Shown here: one piece after another, positions 52,057 to 59,280 of the stretch
How the letters are laid out: each line of letters starts with the position of its first letter
Position numbering within the stretch: the stretch's first letter is position 1
NCBI GenBank assembly: GCA_050946575.1
Contig: JBMNVB010000005.1
Coordinates: 1 to 64,000, forward strand
Direction: 5' to 3'
Source of the DNA: JALCRY01 sp050946575
GTDB lineage: Bacteria > Bacillota > Clostridia > Peptostreptococcales > Anaerovoracaceae
Length of the DNA stretch: 64,000 nucleotides
Program-made: the position numbers and the translations under genes
The notes under the pieces: model-generated
Databases searched by the model: none
Seen by the model: the letters and a program-made list of their open reading frames with translations, nothing else
Told to the model about the DNA's origin: nothing

Positions 52057-52310
52057 GAACCGGCCTGCGCCCGTCACGAGCGGAGCACCGGACCGGAGAA
52101 AAAGGACCCGGCCCGAGCCCAACACGAGCGGAGCACCGGACCGGAGAAAAAAGACCCGGCCCGAGCCCCGAACGAGCGGAGCACCGGATCGGAGAAAAGG
52201 ACCCGGCCCGAGCCCAACACGAGCGGAGCACCGGGCCGGAGAAAAAGGACCGGCCTGCGCCCGTCACGAGCGGAGCACCGGACCGGAGAAAAAGGACCGG
52301 CCCTCGCCCG
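52057..52310 (+). repeat. 47-48-bp tandem repeat in the fab leader
   Basis: Five full units (each about ACGAGCGGAGCACCGG(A/G) with (C/T)CGGAGAAAAAGGAC and a C-rich half) and a partial sixth lie between the promoter and fabK. They would be transcribed as part of a ~395-base leader. Each unit carries a GGAG/AAAAAGGA purine tract. Confidence 0.85.
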
Positions 52311-52420
52311 AAAACGCTTAGGAGCCAAGAGCCGAAGAAGCTGAGGGGCTCGGAATCCGACAGGCGGAAGCGCGAAGGATCGCAGAGGCGGAGACCGGAT
52401 CCGGAACAAAGGAGCGAATT

Positions 52421-53374
52421 ATGCTTGATATATGCGAAATCCTCGGAACGAGGTATCCGATAATACAGGGAGCGATGGCGAGGATCGCGGATGCGGAGCT
52501 CGCGGCGGCCGTGAGCAACGGCGGCGGTCTCGGGATCATTGCGTCCGGCGGGGCGCCGGCGGACTGGCTGCGCGGCGAGATCGCGAAGGCGAGGAGCCTG
52601 ACGGACAGGCCGTTCGGCGTGAATCTGATGCTGCTGTCCGAGAACATCGATGAACTCGTTGATGTCGTATGCGACGAGAAAGTGAGCGTCGTTACGACGG
52701 GAGCGGGGAACCCCGGAAAGTACATGGAGAAGCTGAAGGGCGCCGGGATAAAGGTCATCCCGGTCGTGGCTTCGTGCGCGCTCGCGGTCAGGATGCAGCG
52801 CGCGGGAGCGGACGCGGTAGTCGCGGAAGGAACGGAAGCCGGCGGGCACATTGGCGAGATCGCGACAATGGCGCTCACGCCGCAGGTCGTTGATGCCGTG
52901 GATATCCCGGTCATCTGCGCGGGCGGCGTCGCCGACGGACGGGGCCTTGCGGCGGCGTTCATGCTCGGCGCGAAGGGCGTGCAGGTCGGGACGCGGTTCC
53001 TCTCCGCGGACGAATGCAACATCGCGCCGGAATATAAAGAGGCGATCCTCAAGGCGAAGGACACGTCGACGACTGCCACGGGCCGGCGGTTCGGCCACCC
53101 GGTCAGATGCCTGCGCAACAAACTGACGCGCCGGGTGCTCAAACTCGAGGCCGAGGGCGGAACGGAAGAAGAAATGAACGAGATGTGCACGGGGAGCCTG
53201 TCGGCGGCCGTCGTGCGCGGCGACGTGGAGAACGGCTCGGTCATGAGCGGCCAGGTCGCGGGACTCGTTAAGAAAACGCAGCCGGCGGCGGAGATCATCC
53301 GCGAAATGTTCGAGGAAGCGGCGGAAATATATAAAAGCCGCGAAGCCATCTGCACGAAAGAGAGGAGCATATGA
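52421..53374 (+). CDS. fabK: Enoyl-ACP reductase II (FMN-dependent)
   Basis: FabK performs the last reduction of each fatty-acid elongation cycle with NAD(P)H and FMN. The 317-residue TIM-barrel protein has the family start YPIIQGAMARIADAELAAAV, FGVNLMLLS, the catalytic histidine H143 in GTEAGGHIGE, and phosphate/FMN loops VICAGGVADG and GVQVGTRFL. AAAGGAG precedes the ATG. It is the first gene of the fab operon behind the dyad-controlled promoter. A nitronate monooxygenase activity is the family alternative, but the cluster argues for FabK. Confidence 0.94.
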   Translation: MLDICEILGTRYPIIQGAMARIADAELAAAVSNGGGLGIIASGGAPADWLRGEIAKARSLTDRPFGVNLMLLSENIDELVDVVCDEKVSVVTTGAGNPGKYMEKLKGAGIKVIPVVASCALAVRMQRAGADAVVAEGTEAGGHIGEIATMALTPQVVDAVDIPVICAGGVADGRGLAAAFMLGAKGVQVGTRFLSADECNIAPEYKEAILKAKDTSTTATGRRFGHPVRCLRNKLTRRVLKLEAEGGTEEEMNEMCTGSLSAAVVRGDVENGSVMSGQVAGLVKKTQPAAEIIREMFEEAAEIYKSREAICTKERSI

Positions 53375-54381
53375 AAATAGGACTTGTGTTTTCCGGACAG
53401 GGCGCGCAGTACCCGGGCATGGGCCGGGATCTCTGCGAGAACAGCCCCGAGGCGGCGGCCGTTTTCGACGCGGCCGGAGACGAGATCAGGAAGCTCTGCT
53501 TTGACGGCACGAAGGAGCAGCTCGCGCAGACGCGCGTGACGCAGCCGACGATATATACAGTGACGATGGCGGCGTACGAGGCGTTCATGGCATCAATGCG
53601 GAAAGCCGGTCTTTCGGAGATCACGGAGGTGACGGGCCGCGCGGGATTCAGTCTCGGCGAATATGCGTCGCTCACGTCGGCCGGGGTCATCGACGACATC
53701 CGCAAGGGACTGGAGATCGTCGAGAAGCGCGGCGTGTTCATGCAGGAAGCGGGGCAGGACGAGAACGGAGAAAACATCAGCGGCATGACGGCGGCGCTCG
53801 GGAGAAGAGCGGCGGTCCTTGACGCGGTGGAAAAGGCGGCGCTCGAGACGGGAATGGTGATAGAGGCCGTGAACTTCAACACGGCGTCGCAGACGGTCGT
53901 CGCGGGCGAGAAACCGGCGCTCGAGGCGTTTGCCAGGATCGCGAAGGAAAACAGGATCAAGGCGATACCGCTCAGTGTCAGCACAGCGTTCCACTGCGCA
54001 TTGATGAAGCCGGCGGCGGAGAGGCTGCTCCCGGTGCTTCAGGCCGCGGAGCTGAAATACCCGGACGCTCAGGGCATTCTCTATTCCGACTCGACGGCGC
54101 GCGACATCATGGACGGATACGAAGGAGATCCGGATGACGCTGAAGCGGCCGGCGGGTATCTTGCCGAAATGATGGCGGCGCAGGCGATGAGCCCGGTGCA
54201 CTGGCAGGAGATAACTGAGGACATGGCGGCGCGCGGCGCGAAGGCGATCATTGAATTCGGGCCGGGGAAGACGCTGACGGGGTTCACGAAGAAGAATGCG
54301 AGAGGCGTGCTGGCGCTGCACGTTGAGGATACGGAAAGCCTGGACGAGACGATCCGGGCGCTCTCAGAAAATGCGGGATAA
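53371..54381 (+). CDS. fabD: Malonyl-CoA:ACP transacylase
   Basis: FabD loads malonyl groups onto acyl carrier protein. The 336-residue protein has VFSGQGAQYPGMGRDL at the N-terminus, the nucleophile serine in RAGFSLGEYASL at about 98 and the catalytic histidine in VSTAFHCALMKPA near 208. GPGKTLTGF is the C-terminal block. It is slightly longer than the usual ~310 residues. The start overlaps the fabK stop (ATGA), so the two are translationally coupled. Confidence 0.95.
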   Translation: MKIGLVFSGQGAQYPGMGRDLCENSPEAAAVFDAAGDEIRKLCFDGTKEQLAQTRVTQPTIYTVTMAAYEAFMASMRKAGLSEITEVTGRAGFSLGEYASLTSAGVIDDIRKGLEIVEKRGVFMQEAGQDENGENISGMTAALGRRAAVLDAVEKAALETGMVIEAVNFNTASQTVVAGEKPALEAFARIAKENRIKAIPLSVSTAFHCALMKPAAERLLPVLQAAELKYPDAQGILYSDSTARDIMDGYEGDPDDAEAAGGYLAEMMAAQAMSPVHWQEITEDMAARGAKAIIEFGPGKTLTGFTKKNARGVLALHVEDTESLDETIRALSENAG

Positions 54382-54410
54382 ACTGATTAACGGAGAAAGA
54401 AGGAAGTAAC

Positions 54411-55154
54411 ATGCTCAAAGGAAAGAACGCCGTCGTTACGGGCGGCGACAGAGGTATCGGACGCGCGTCCGCGGAGCTGTTCGCGAAAAACGGCGCGAAC
54501 GTGCTGATCGTTTACAGAAGCAATGACGAGCTCGCGAAGGAAGTCGCGGAAGAAATATCAGAGAAATACGGAGTCCGCGCACTGACGTACAAAGGGGACG
54601 TCGCGGATCCGAAGACCGCGGAAGGCGCGGTCGCGCTGGCGAAGGAGGAATTCGGCTCGGTCGACATCCTCATGAACAATGCGGGGATCACGGCGGACAA
54701 GCTGCTCGCGCGCATGACGCCGGAGGATTTCTCCCGCGTCGTCGACGTGAATCTGAACGGCAGCTTCAATTTCATGAAGGCCGCTTCGAAGGTCATGATG
54801 AAGCAGCGCTCAGGGCGGATCATAAACATGGCGTCTGTCGCGGGCGTGAAGGGCAATCCGGGCCAGGTGAATTACGCCGCGTCGAAGGCCGGGGTCATCG
54901 GCATGACGCTTTCGGCCGCGAAGGAACTCGGAAGACGCGGGATCACAGTGAACGCCATCGCGCCGGGGTTCATTGACACGGACATGACGGCGGTCCTGAC
55001 GGACGAACAGAAAAGCAATGCCGCGGCAAACATCGCGCTCGGGCGCGCCGGCAAACCGGATGACGTGGCCGGAGTGGCGCTGTTCCTTGCGAGCGACCTC
55101 GCGTCGTATGTCACGGGACAGGTAATAGCTGTTGACGGCGGACTGATAATGTAA
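54411..55154 (+). CDS. fabG: 3-oxoacyl-ACP reductase
   Basis: FabG is the NADPH-dependent SDR that reduces beta-ketoacyl-ACP. The 247-residue product shows the cofactor loop VTGGDRGIGRASAELF, NNAG, and the catalytic Ser...Tyr-x3-Lys set in NMASVAGVKG and VNYAASKAGV. IAPGFIDTDMTAVLT and the VTGQVIAVDGGLIM end are diagnostic. AAAGGAAG lies before the ATG. No acyl carrier protein gene is found between it and fabF, where one often lies. Confidence 0.96.
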   Translation: MLKGKNAVVTGGDRGIGRASAELFAKNGANVLIVYRSNDELAKEVAEEISEKYGVRALTYKGDVADPKTAEGAVALAKEEFGSVDILMNNAGITADKLLARMTPEDFSRVVDVNLNGSFNFMKAASKVMMKQRSGRIINMASVAGVKGNPGQVNYAASKAGVIGMTLSAAKELGRRGITVNAIAPGFIDTDMTAVLTDEQKSNAAANIALGRAGKPDDVAGVALFLASDLASYVTGQVIAVDGGLIM

Positions 55155-55177
55155 CAATGAGGAGAAAGGATCGGGAA

Positions 55178-56407
55178 ATGAGAAGAGTAGTTGTGACGGG
55201 ATTCGGCGATGTGACACCTGTCGGGAACGACGCGGAGACATCGTGGAAGAATATCAAGAACGGCGTGAACGGCATCGACAGGATCACGCACTTCGACACG
55301 GAAGGACAGAAATGCGTGATGGGCGCCGAAGTGAAGGATTTCGAGTATCCGGACAGGCGCGCGGCGAGGCGGCTGGATCCGACGTCGCAGTTCGCGCTGA
55401 CCGCCGCAGAGGAAGCTCTTAAGATGAGCGGGATCGTGAGCGGGGAGAATGTGGACCCGCTCAGGTTCGGAGTATACGGCGGAGCCGGCATCGGCGGAGT
55501 GCAGACGCTCGAGGGCCAGATACGCAAGGCTGAGAGCCGCGGCGATGTGAGACACGTCTCGGCATTGATGATCCCGATGACGATCGCGAACCTGATCGCC
55601 GGCAACATTGCCATCAAGTTCAAGGCGAAGGGCCCGTGCATCGGCGTCGTGACAGCGTGCGCCGCGGGCACGCAGGCGATCGGAGAGGCGTTCAGGAACA
55701 TCAAGGACGGCTACACCGATGTCATATGCGCCGGAGGATCCGAAGCAGCATTCGCGCCGGCCTGCTTCGCCGGTTTCGGGACGATGAAGGCGACGACGCG
55801 GAAGGAAGACAGGGACCGCTGCTGCATCCCGTTCGACGCGGAGCGCGACGGGTTCGTCATGGGCGAAGGCGCGGGATTCGTAGTGCTGGAGGAGCTCGAA
55901 CACGCGAAGGCGCGCGGAGCGAAGATCTACGCGGAGATCGCAGGCTACGGCTCTACGTGCGACGCGTATCACGTGACGATGCCGGAACCGGAGGGCGAAG
56001 GCGCGGCCAGCTGCATGAGACTCGCACTCGAAGAAGCGGGCATTGATGCGAAGGAAATCGATTACATCAATGCGCACGGCACGGGTACGCCGTATAACGA
56101 CGAGTTCGAGACTAAGGCCATAAAGATGGTGTTCGGAGAAGACACGAAGGTACCGGTCAGTTCGACGAAGAGCATGACGGGACATCTGCTTGGCGCGGCC
56201 GGGGCGATAGAGGCGATTTTCTGCATACAGGCGATCAGGGACGGGTTCATACCGGCGACTATAAACTACAAGGTGCCGGATCCGAAATGCGATCTCGACT
56301 ATGTCCCGAACGAAGGCAGGAATGCCGAGCTTTCGTGCGTTCTTTCGAACTCCTTCGGGTTCGGCGGACACAACGGAAGTATTGTCATCAAAGCGCCGTC
56401 GGTGTAA
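55178..56407 (+). CDS. fabF: 3-oxoacyl-ACP synthase II
   Basis: FabF condenses malonyl-ACP with acyl-ACP in elongation. The 409-residue thiolase-fold enzyme has the N-terminal MRRVVVTGFGDVTPVG, the nucleophile cysteine in VVTACAAGTQAIGEA (about 162) and the two active-site histidines in INAHGTGTPYND and TGHLLGAAGAIEA. I start it at ATG 55178 because GGAGAAAGGA precedes it and the conserved sequence begins there; ATG 55157 would add seven unrelated residues. It closes the tightly packed fabKDGF set. Confidence 0.96.
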   Translation: MRRVVVTGFGDVTPVGNDAETSWKNIKNGVNGIDRITHFDTEGQKCVMGAEVKDFEYPDRRAARRLDPTSQFALTAAEEALKMSGIVSGENVDPLRFGVYGGAGIGGVQTLEGQIRKAESRGDVRHVSALMIPMTIANLIAGNIAIKFKAKGPCIGVVTACAAGTQAIGEAFRNIKDGYTDVICAGGSEAAFAPACFAGFGTMKATTRKEDRDRCCIPFDAERDGFVMGEGAGFVVLEELEHAKARGAKIYAEIAGYGSTCDAYHVTMPEPEGEGAASCMRLALEEAGIDAKEIDYINAHGTGTPYNDEFETKAIKMVFGEDTKVPVSSTKSMTGHLLGAAGAIEAIFCIQAIRDGFIPATINYKVPDPKCDLDYVPNEGRNAELSCVLSNSFGFGGHNGSIVIKAPSV

Positions 56408-56432
56408 AATATACCTCACAGGAGGTGGCGGA

Positions 56433-57236
56433 ATGAGCAGATGGAATAAACGTGATGTCAGAGGCTGGGCGGACAGGGCTGCCGCTTCGGTCAATGACGA
56501 TTTTGAAAGAAGACGGAGGCAGGCCATGAAGAGTTCTGCCGTTAAAAAAGCGAGAAAGCGCGCGGATAAGTTCATGGACGAAGCGGCTGACTTCAGAGAC
56601 AGCGCGATAGATTTCGCGGGTGAGACGCTCCAGGACGCGGCTGATTTCGCGGAGGATAAATTCGCGGACGCGGCGAAGGCCGCGGAGCCGTATATGACCA
56701 GGGCGAGGAAGCGCGCCAGGAACGCGGGGGACATTGCCGCCGAGCGAGCGAAATTCGCAGCGCAGAGGGCCCAGGAGATCAGCGAGGCTGCGGCCGTGAG
56801 GGCGCAGAACGCAGCGGAACGTGCGCAGGAGCTGAGTGACGCGGCGGCCGTAAGGGCTCAGAACGCGGCGGACCGCGCGAGAGAACTCAGGAAACGCGCC
56901 GAAGAGGCCCGTGAAGAGGCGGAAGACGTCGAAGTCATCGCCGTCGTCGAAGAAGAGGGCGAAAAGATGTCGCGCCGTGCGAAGAAGGCAGAAAAAAAGG
57001 CCCGCAGGGCTGCGCAGAAGAAATACGATAAAATGATGGATCGCACGGAAAAGAAGGAAGCCCGCCGGAATGAGAAGAAGGCAGGCAGGACTGAGACCAG
57101 CGATTCATATACGGACGAAATGGAGCTGGTACCCGTGAAAAAGAAAAGGAAAACGCGCAAGGCGGGGTATGCGGTGCTTGCCGCGCTCATCGCGCCGATA
57201 GCGTTCATCCTGATGAAGGACAGAAAAGATTTTTAG
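56433..57236 (+). CDS. Ala/Arg-rich helical protein with C-terminal membrane anchor, function unknown
   Basis: I do not recognise this 267-residue protein. It is almost wholly charged, Ala-rich helix: heptad-like repeats such as AAAVRAQNAAERAQELSDA occur twice near 115-155, with DFAGETL and DFAEDKF-type 11-residue periodicity before them (50-80). That pattern resembles lipid-surface-binding amphipathic helices or phasin/apolipoprotein-like proteins. Residues ~180-235 are very Lys/Arg-rich. The last ~20 residues (YAVLAALIAPIAFILM then KDRKDF) look like a tail anchor. GGAGGTGG precedes the ATG 26 bases after fabF. A role at the membrane linked to lipid synthesis is inference from position only. 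Confidence 0.75.
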   Translation: MSRWNKRDVRGWADRAAASVNDDFERRRRQAMKSSAVKKARKRADKFMDEAADFRDSAIDFAGETLQDAADFAEDKFADAAKAAEPYMTRARKRARNAGDIAAERAKFAAQRAQEISEAAAVRAQNAAERAQELSDAAAVRAQNAADRARELRKRAEEAREEAEDVEVIAVVEEEGEKMSRRAKKAEKKARRAAQKKYDKMMDRTEKKEARRNEKKAGRTETSDSYTDEMELVPVKKKRKTRKAGYAVLAALIAPIAFILMKDRKDF

Positions 57237-57261
57237 TAATCAGTTGTAACTGAATGAGAAG

Positions 57262-57288
57262 CAGGGCCTGCGAAACGGGCCCTGTTTT
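57262..57288 (+). terminator. Hairpin with short T run before fabZ
   Basis: CAGGGCC and GGCCCTG pair around a 9-base loop and are followed by TTTT. TCAGTT-GT-AACTGA, a small palindrome, lies just upstream at 57240-57253. Partial termination would lower fabZ output relative to fabKDGF. Confidence 0.55.
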
Positions 57289-57298
57289 CGGAGTGATC

Positions 57299-57733
57299 AT
57301 GAACAGAATTTTGGATAAAGAAGAGATAAAAAAGATACTTCCGCACCGGGAGCCGTTCCTCCTTATTGACGAAGTGACGGAGCTCGTGCCTGGGGAAAAG
57401 GTGACGGCCGTTAAGCATGTGTCGGAAGACGAATATTATTTTAAGGGGCATTTCCCGGGACATCCCGTGATGCCGGGCGTGCTTATAGTCGAATCGCTCG
57501 CGCAGGCCGGGGCGGTCGCCGCATTGTCGATACCGGGGAACGAGGGACGCATCGCGTTCTTCTCGGGAATAAACAATGCGAAATTCAGGCGGCAGGTAGT
57601 GCCGGGAGACGATCTCAGGCTCGAAGTTGAACTCACACATTTAAGGTCGCGCGCCGGGAAGGGCAGCGCGAAGGCGTACGTCGGGGATGACCTCGCGTGC
57701 CAGTGTGATATCTCATTCATGTTCGCCGACTGA
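57299..57733 (+). CDS. fabZ: 3-hydroxyacyl-ACP dehydratase
   Basis: FabZ removes water from 3-hydroxyacyl-ACP, giving the enoyl substrate of FabK. The 144-residue hot-dog-fold protein starts MNRILDKEEIKKILPHREPF and has the catalytic helix block GHFPGHPVMPGVLIVESLAQ with its His, and FRRQVVPGDDL. CGGAG precedes ATG 57299; in-frame sequence upstream to 57254 crosses a terminator-like hairpin and is not conserved. The MarR-fusion gene starts ten bases after its stop. Confidence 0.95.
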   Translation: MNRILDKEEIKKILPHREPFLLIDEVTELVPGEKVTAVKHVSEDEYYFKGHFPGHPVMPGVLIVESLAQAGAVAALSIPGNEGRIAFFSGINNAKFRRQVVPGDDLRLEVELTHLRSRAGKGSAKAYVGDDLACQCDISFMFAD

Positions 57734-57743
57734 CGGAGGAGTT

Positions 57744-59222
57744 ATGGAAACATCCGAACGCATCGACAAACTGCTTGTGAATATCTTCAATGTCGTCCTC
57801 AAAATGGAGGAGAAGGCATTGATGAGTTCGAGCACGCACGATCTTTCGCTGAACGAGATGCACACTCTCGCGGCGATCGGGAGCGAGCCGCTCAGCGGGC
57901 GCGGGGCGCGTCCGAAGACGATGACCCAGGTGGCGGCCATGCTGAAGATCAAGGTGAGTACGCTGACCACTTCCGTAAACCGCCTTGTCCGCAAGGGCTA
58001 TGTCAGCAGGTCGCGCGCGCAGAGGGACGGCAGGATAGTGCTGCTCCGGCTCACGAAGGCCGGCCGCGACGCGGTGGAGGAGCACCGCGCATATCATAAG
58101 AAGTTCATCGCGGAGACGCTCGCGCTGCTCGATCCGCAGGAGCAGGAACTGCTCGCACGTTCGCTTGAGAGAATAAACGAATTCGTATCGATGCAGCAGA
58201 CGCCGCCGATCCGTGACCCCGAAAGTTTCAGGGCGAAGCCGCTCAGGATAGGGAATGTTGTTGTGCCGGTGCCCGTGTTCCAGGGCGGGATGAGCATCGG
58301 AGTATCGCTCGGAGGCCTTGCCGGAGCGGTCGCGAAAGAAGGGGCCGCGGGATGCGTCGCGGCCGCCGAATGCGGATTCGCCGAAGAGGATTACGAAGAG
58401 AACAGGACCGAGGCGAATATCAGAGTGCTCGAGCGCGAGATAAAAAAGGCGAAGAAGATCTCGGCCACGGGGACGCCGGGGCCCGTGGCGGCGAATATTC
58501 CTTATACGACGGAAAAATACGCGGACTACGTGGACGCCGCCATCAATGCGGGCGCTGACATGATCGTTACCGGAGCCGGCGTACCGACATCTCTGCCCGG
58601 GATAGCCGAAGGAAGGAACGTAGCTCTCGTGCCCGTGATCTCATCACCGCGCGGCGCCCGGGTCATCATGAAGAACTGGAAGAAAAAATACGGGCGCATA
58701 CCGGACGCCTTCATTTTCGAGGGCCCGTTTTCCGGAGGAACGCTCGGATACAGCGAGGAGAAGATAGATATCGCGCGCGAGGAATTCTACGCGAACATCG
58801 CGGAGACGAAGCAGGAGCTCGATGCCGCCGGCGGATGTCCTCTCATCGTGGGCGGCGGTATCAGGACGCTGCAGGACGCGCAGAAAGCTTACGCGTACGG
58901 CGCGGACGGCGTGCAGATAGGGACCAGATTCGTAACGACGGAGGAATGCGACGCGCCGGAGGGCTTCAGGAAGGCGTATCTCGACGCCGGCGAAGACGAT
59001 GTGGCGCTGGTCGAAGGCGACGGCGGAAAGCCGTGCTGGGCCGTGAGGAACGCGTATGTGAGGAAACTCGAATCGGGCGGCGAACCGCTGCCGCTGACTG
59101 AAGCGGCCCTAATAACCGCCGGAGGAGACCTCGAGAACGGGATCATCATGTGCGGACGCGACTGCTGGAAGAACGACCGCATCGAAAAAGTCGCGGATAT
59201 AATCGCGGAGTTCACAGTGTGA
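57744..59222 (+). CDS. MarR-type regulator fused to a FabK/nitronate-monooxygenase-like flavin domain
   Basis: The 492-residue protein has two parts in one unbroken frame. Residues 1-~145 are a MarR winged helix (LSLNEMHTLAAIG, MTQVAAMLKIKVSTLTTSVN, SRAQRDGRIVLLRLTKAG). Residues ~163-492 are a TIM barrel of the 2-nitropropane-dioxygenase/FabK family (VPVFQGGMSIGVSLGGLAGA, GADMIVTGAG, VGGGIRTLQDA, GVQIGTRFVT). The catalytic His seen in FabK (GGH) is Thr here, at about T333 in FSGGTLGY, so the domain may bind FMN or a ligand without catalysis. GGAGGA precedes ATG 57744. Position at the end of the fab genes and the dyad at the fab promoter suggest it is the FabT-like repressor of this operon. 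Ligand and DNA target are inferred. Confidence 0.85.
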   Translation: METSERIDKLLVNIFNVVLKMEEKALMSSSTHDLSLNEMHTLAAIGSEPLSGRGARPKTMTQVAAMLKIKVSTLTTSVNRLVRKGYVSRSRAQRDGRIVLLRLTKAGRDAVEEHRAYHKKFIAETLALLDPQEQELLARSLERINEFVSMQQTPPIRDPESFRAKPLRIGNVVVPVPVFQGGMSIGVSLGGLAGAVAKEGAAGCVAAAECGFAEEDYEENRTEANIRVLEREIKKAKKISATGTPGPVAANIPYTTEKYADYVDAAINAGADMIVTGAGVPTSLPGIAEGRNVALVPVISSPRGARVIMKNWKKKYGRIPDAFIFEGPFSGGTLGYSEEKIDIAREEFYANIAETKQELDAAGGCPLIVGGGIRTLQDAQKAYAYGADGVQIGTRFVTTEECDAPEGFRKAYLDAGEDDVALVEGDGGKPCWAVRNAYVRKLESGGEPLPLTEAALITAGGDLENGIIMCGRDCWKNDRIEKVADIIAEFTV

Positions 59223-59256
59223 CCGCATTCATGTTCCATGGCCGGCGCACCCGGTG

Positions 59257-59262
59257 TATAAT
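59257..59262 (+). promoter_or_regulatory. Candidate -10 element of addB
   Basis: TATAAT at 59257-59262 lies 18 bases before the addB ATG; the -35 (TTCCAT, 59234-59239) is weak. If used, the untranslated leader would be only about 12 bases, just enough for GAGGTGG. Confidence 0.45.
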
Positions 59263-59280
59263 GTTCCTGAGGTGGAACGG

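Noticed and set aside
51770..52321. Protein encoded by the 47-bp tandem repeats before fabK
   Set aside because: The repeats are not a multiple of three in all units, the translation is low-complexity Arg/Pro/Ser, and the region holds the fab promoter and operator.
54872..56734. 620-residue open frame antisense to fabG-fabF and the coiled-coil gene
   Set aside because: It crosses three genes whose motifs are clear on the plus strand and has no start signal of its own.
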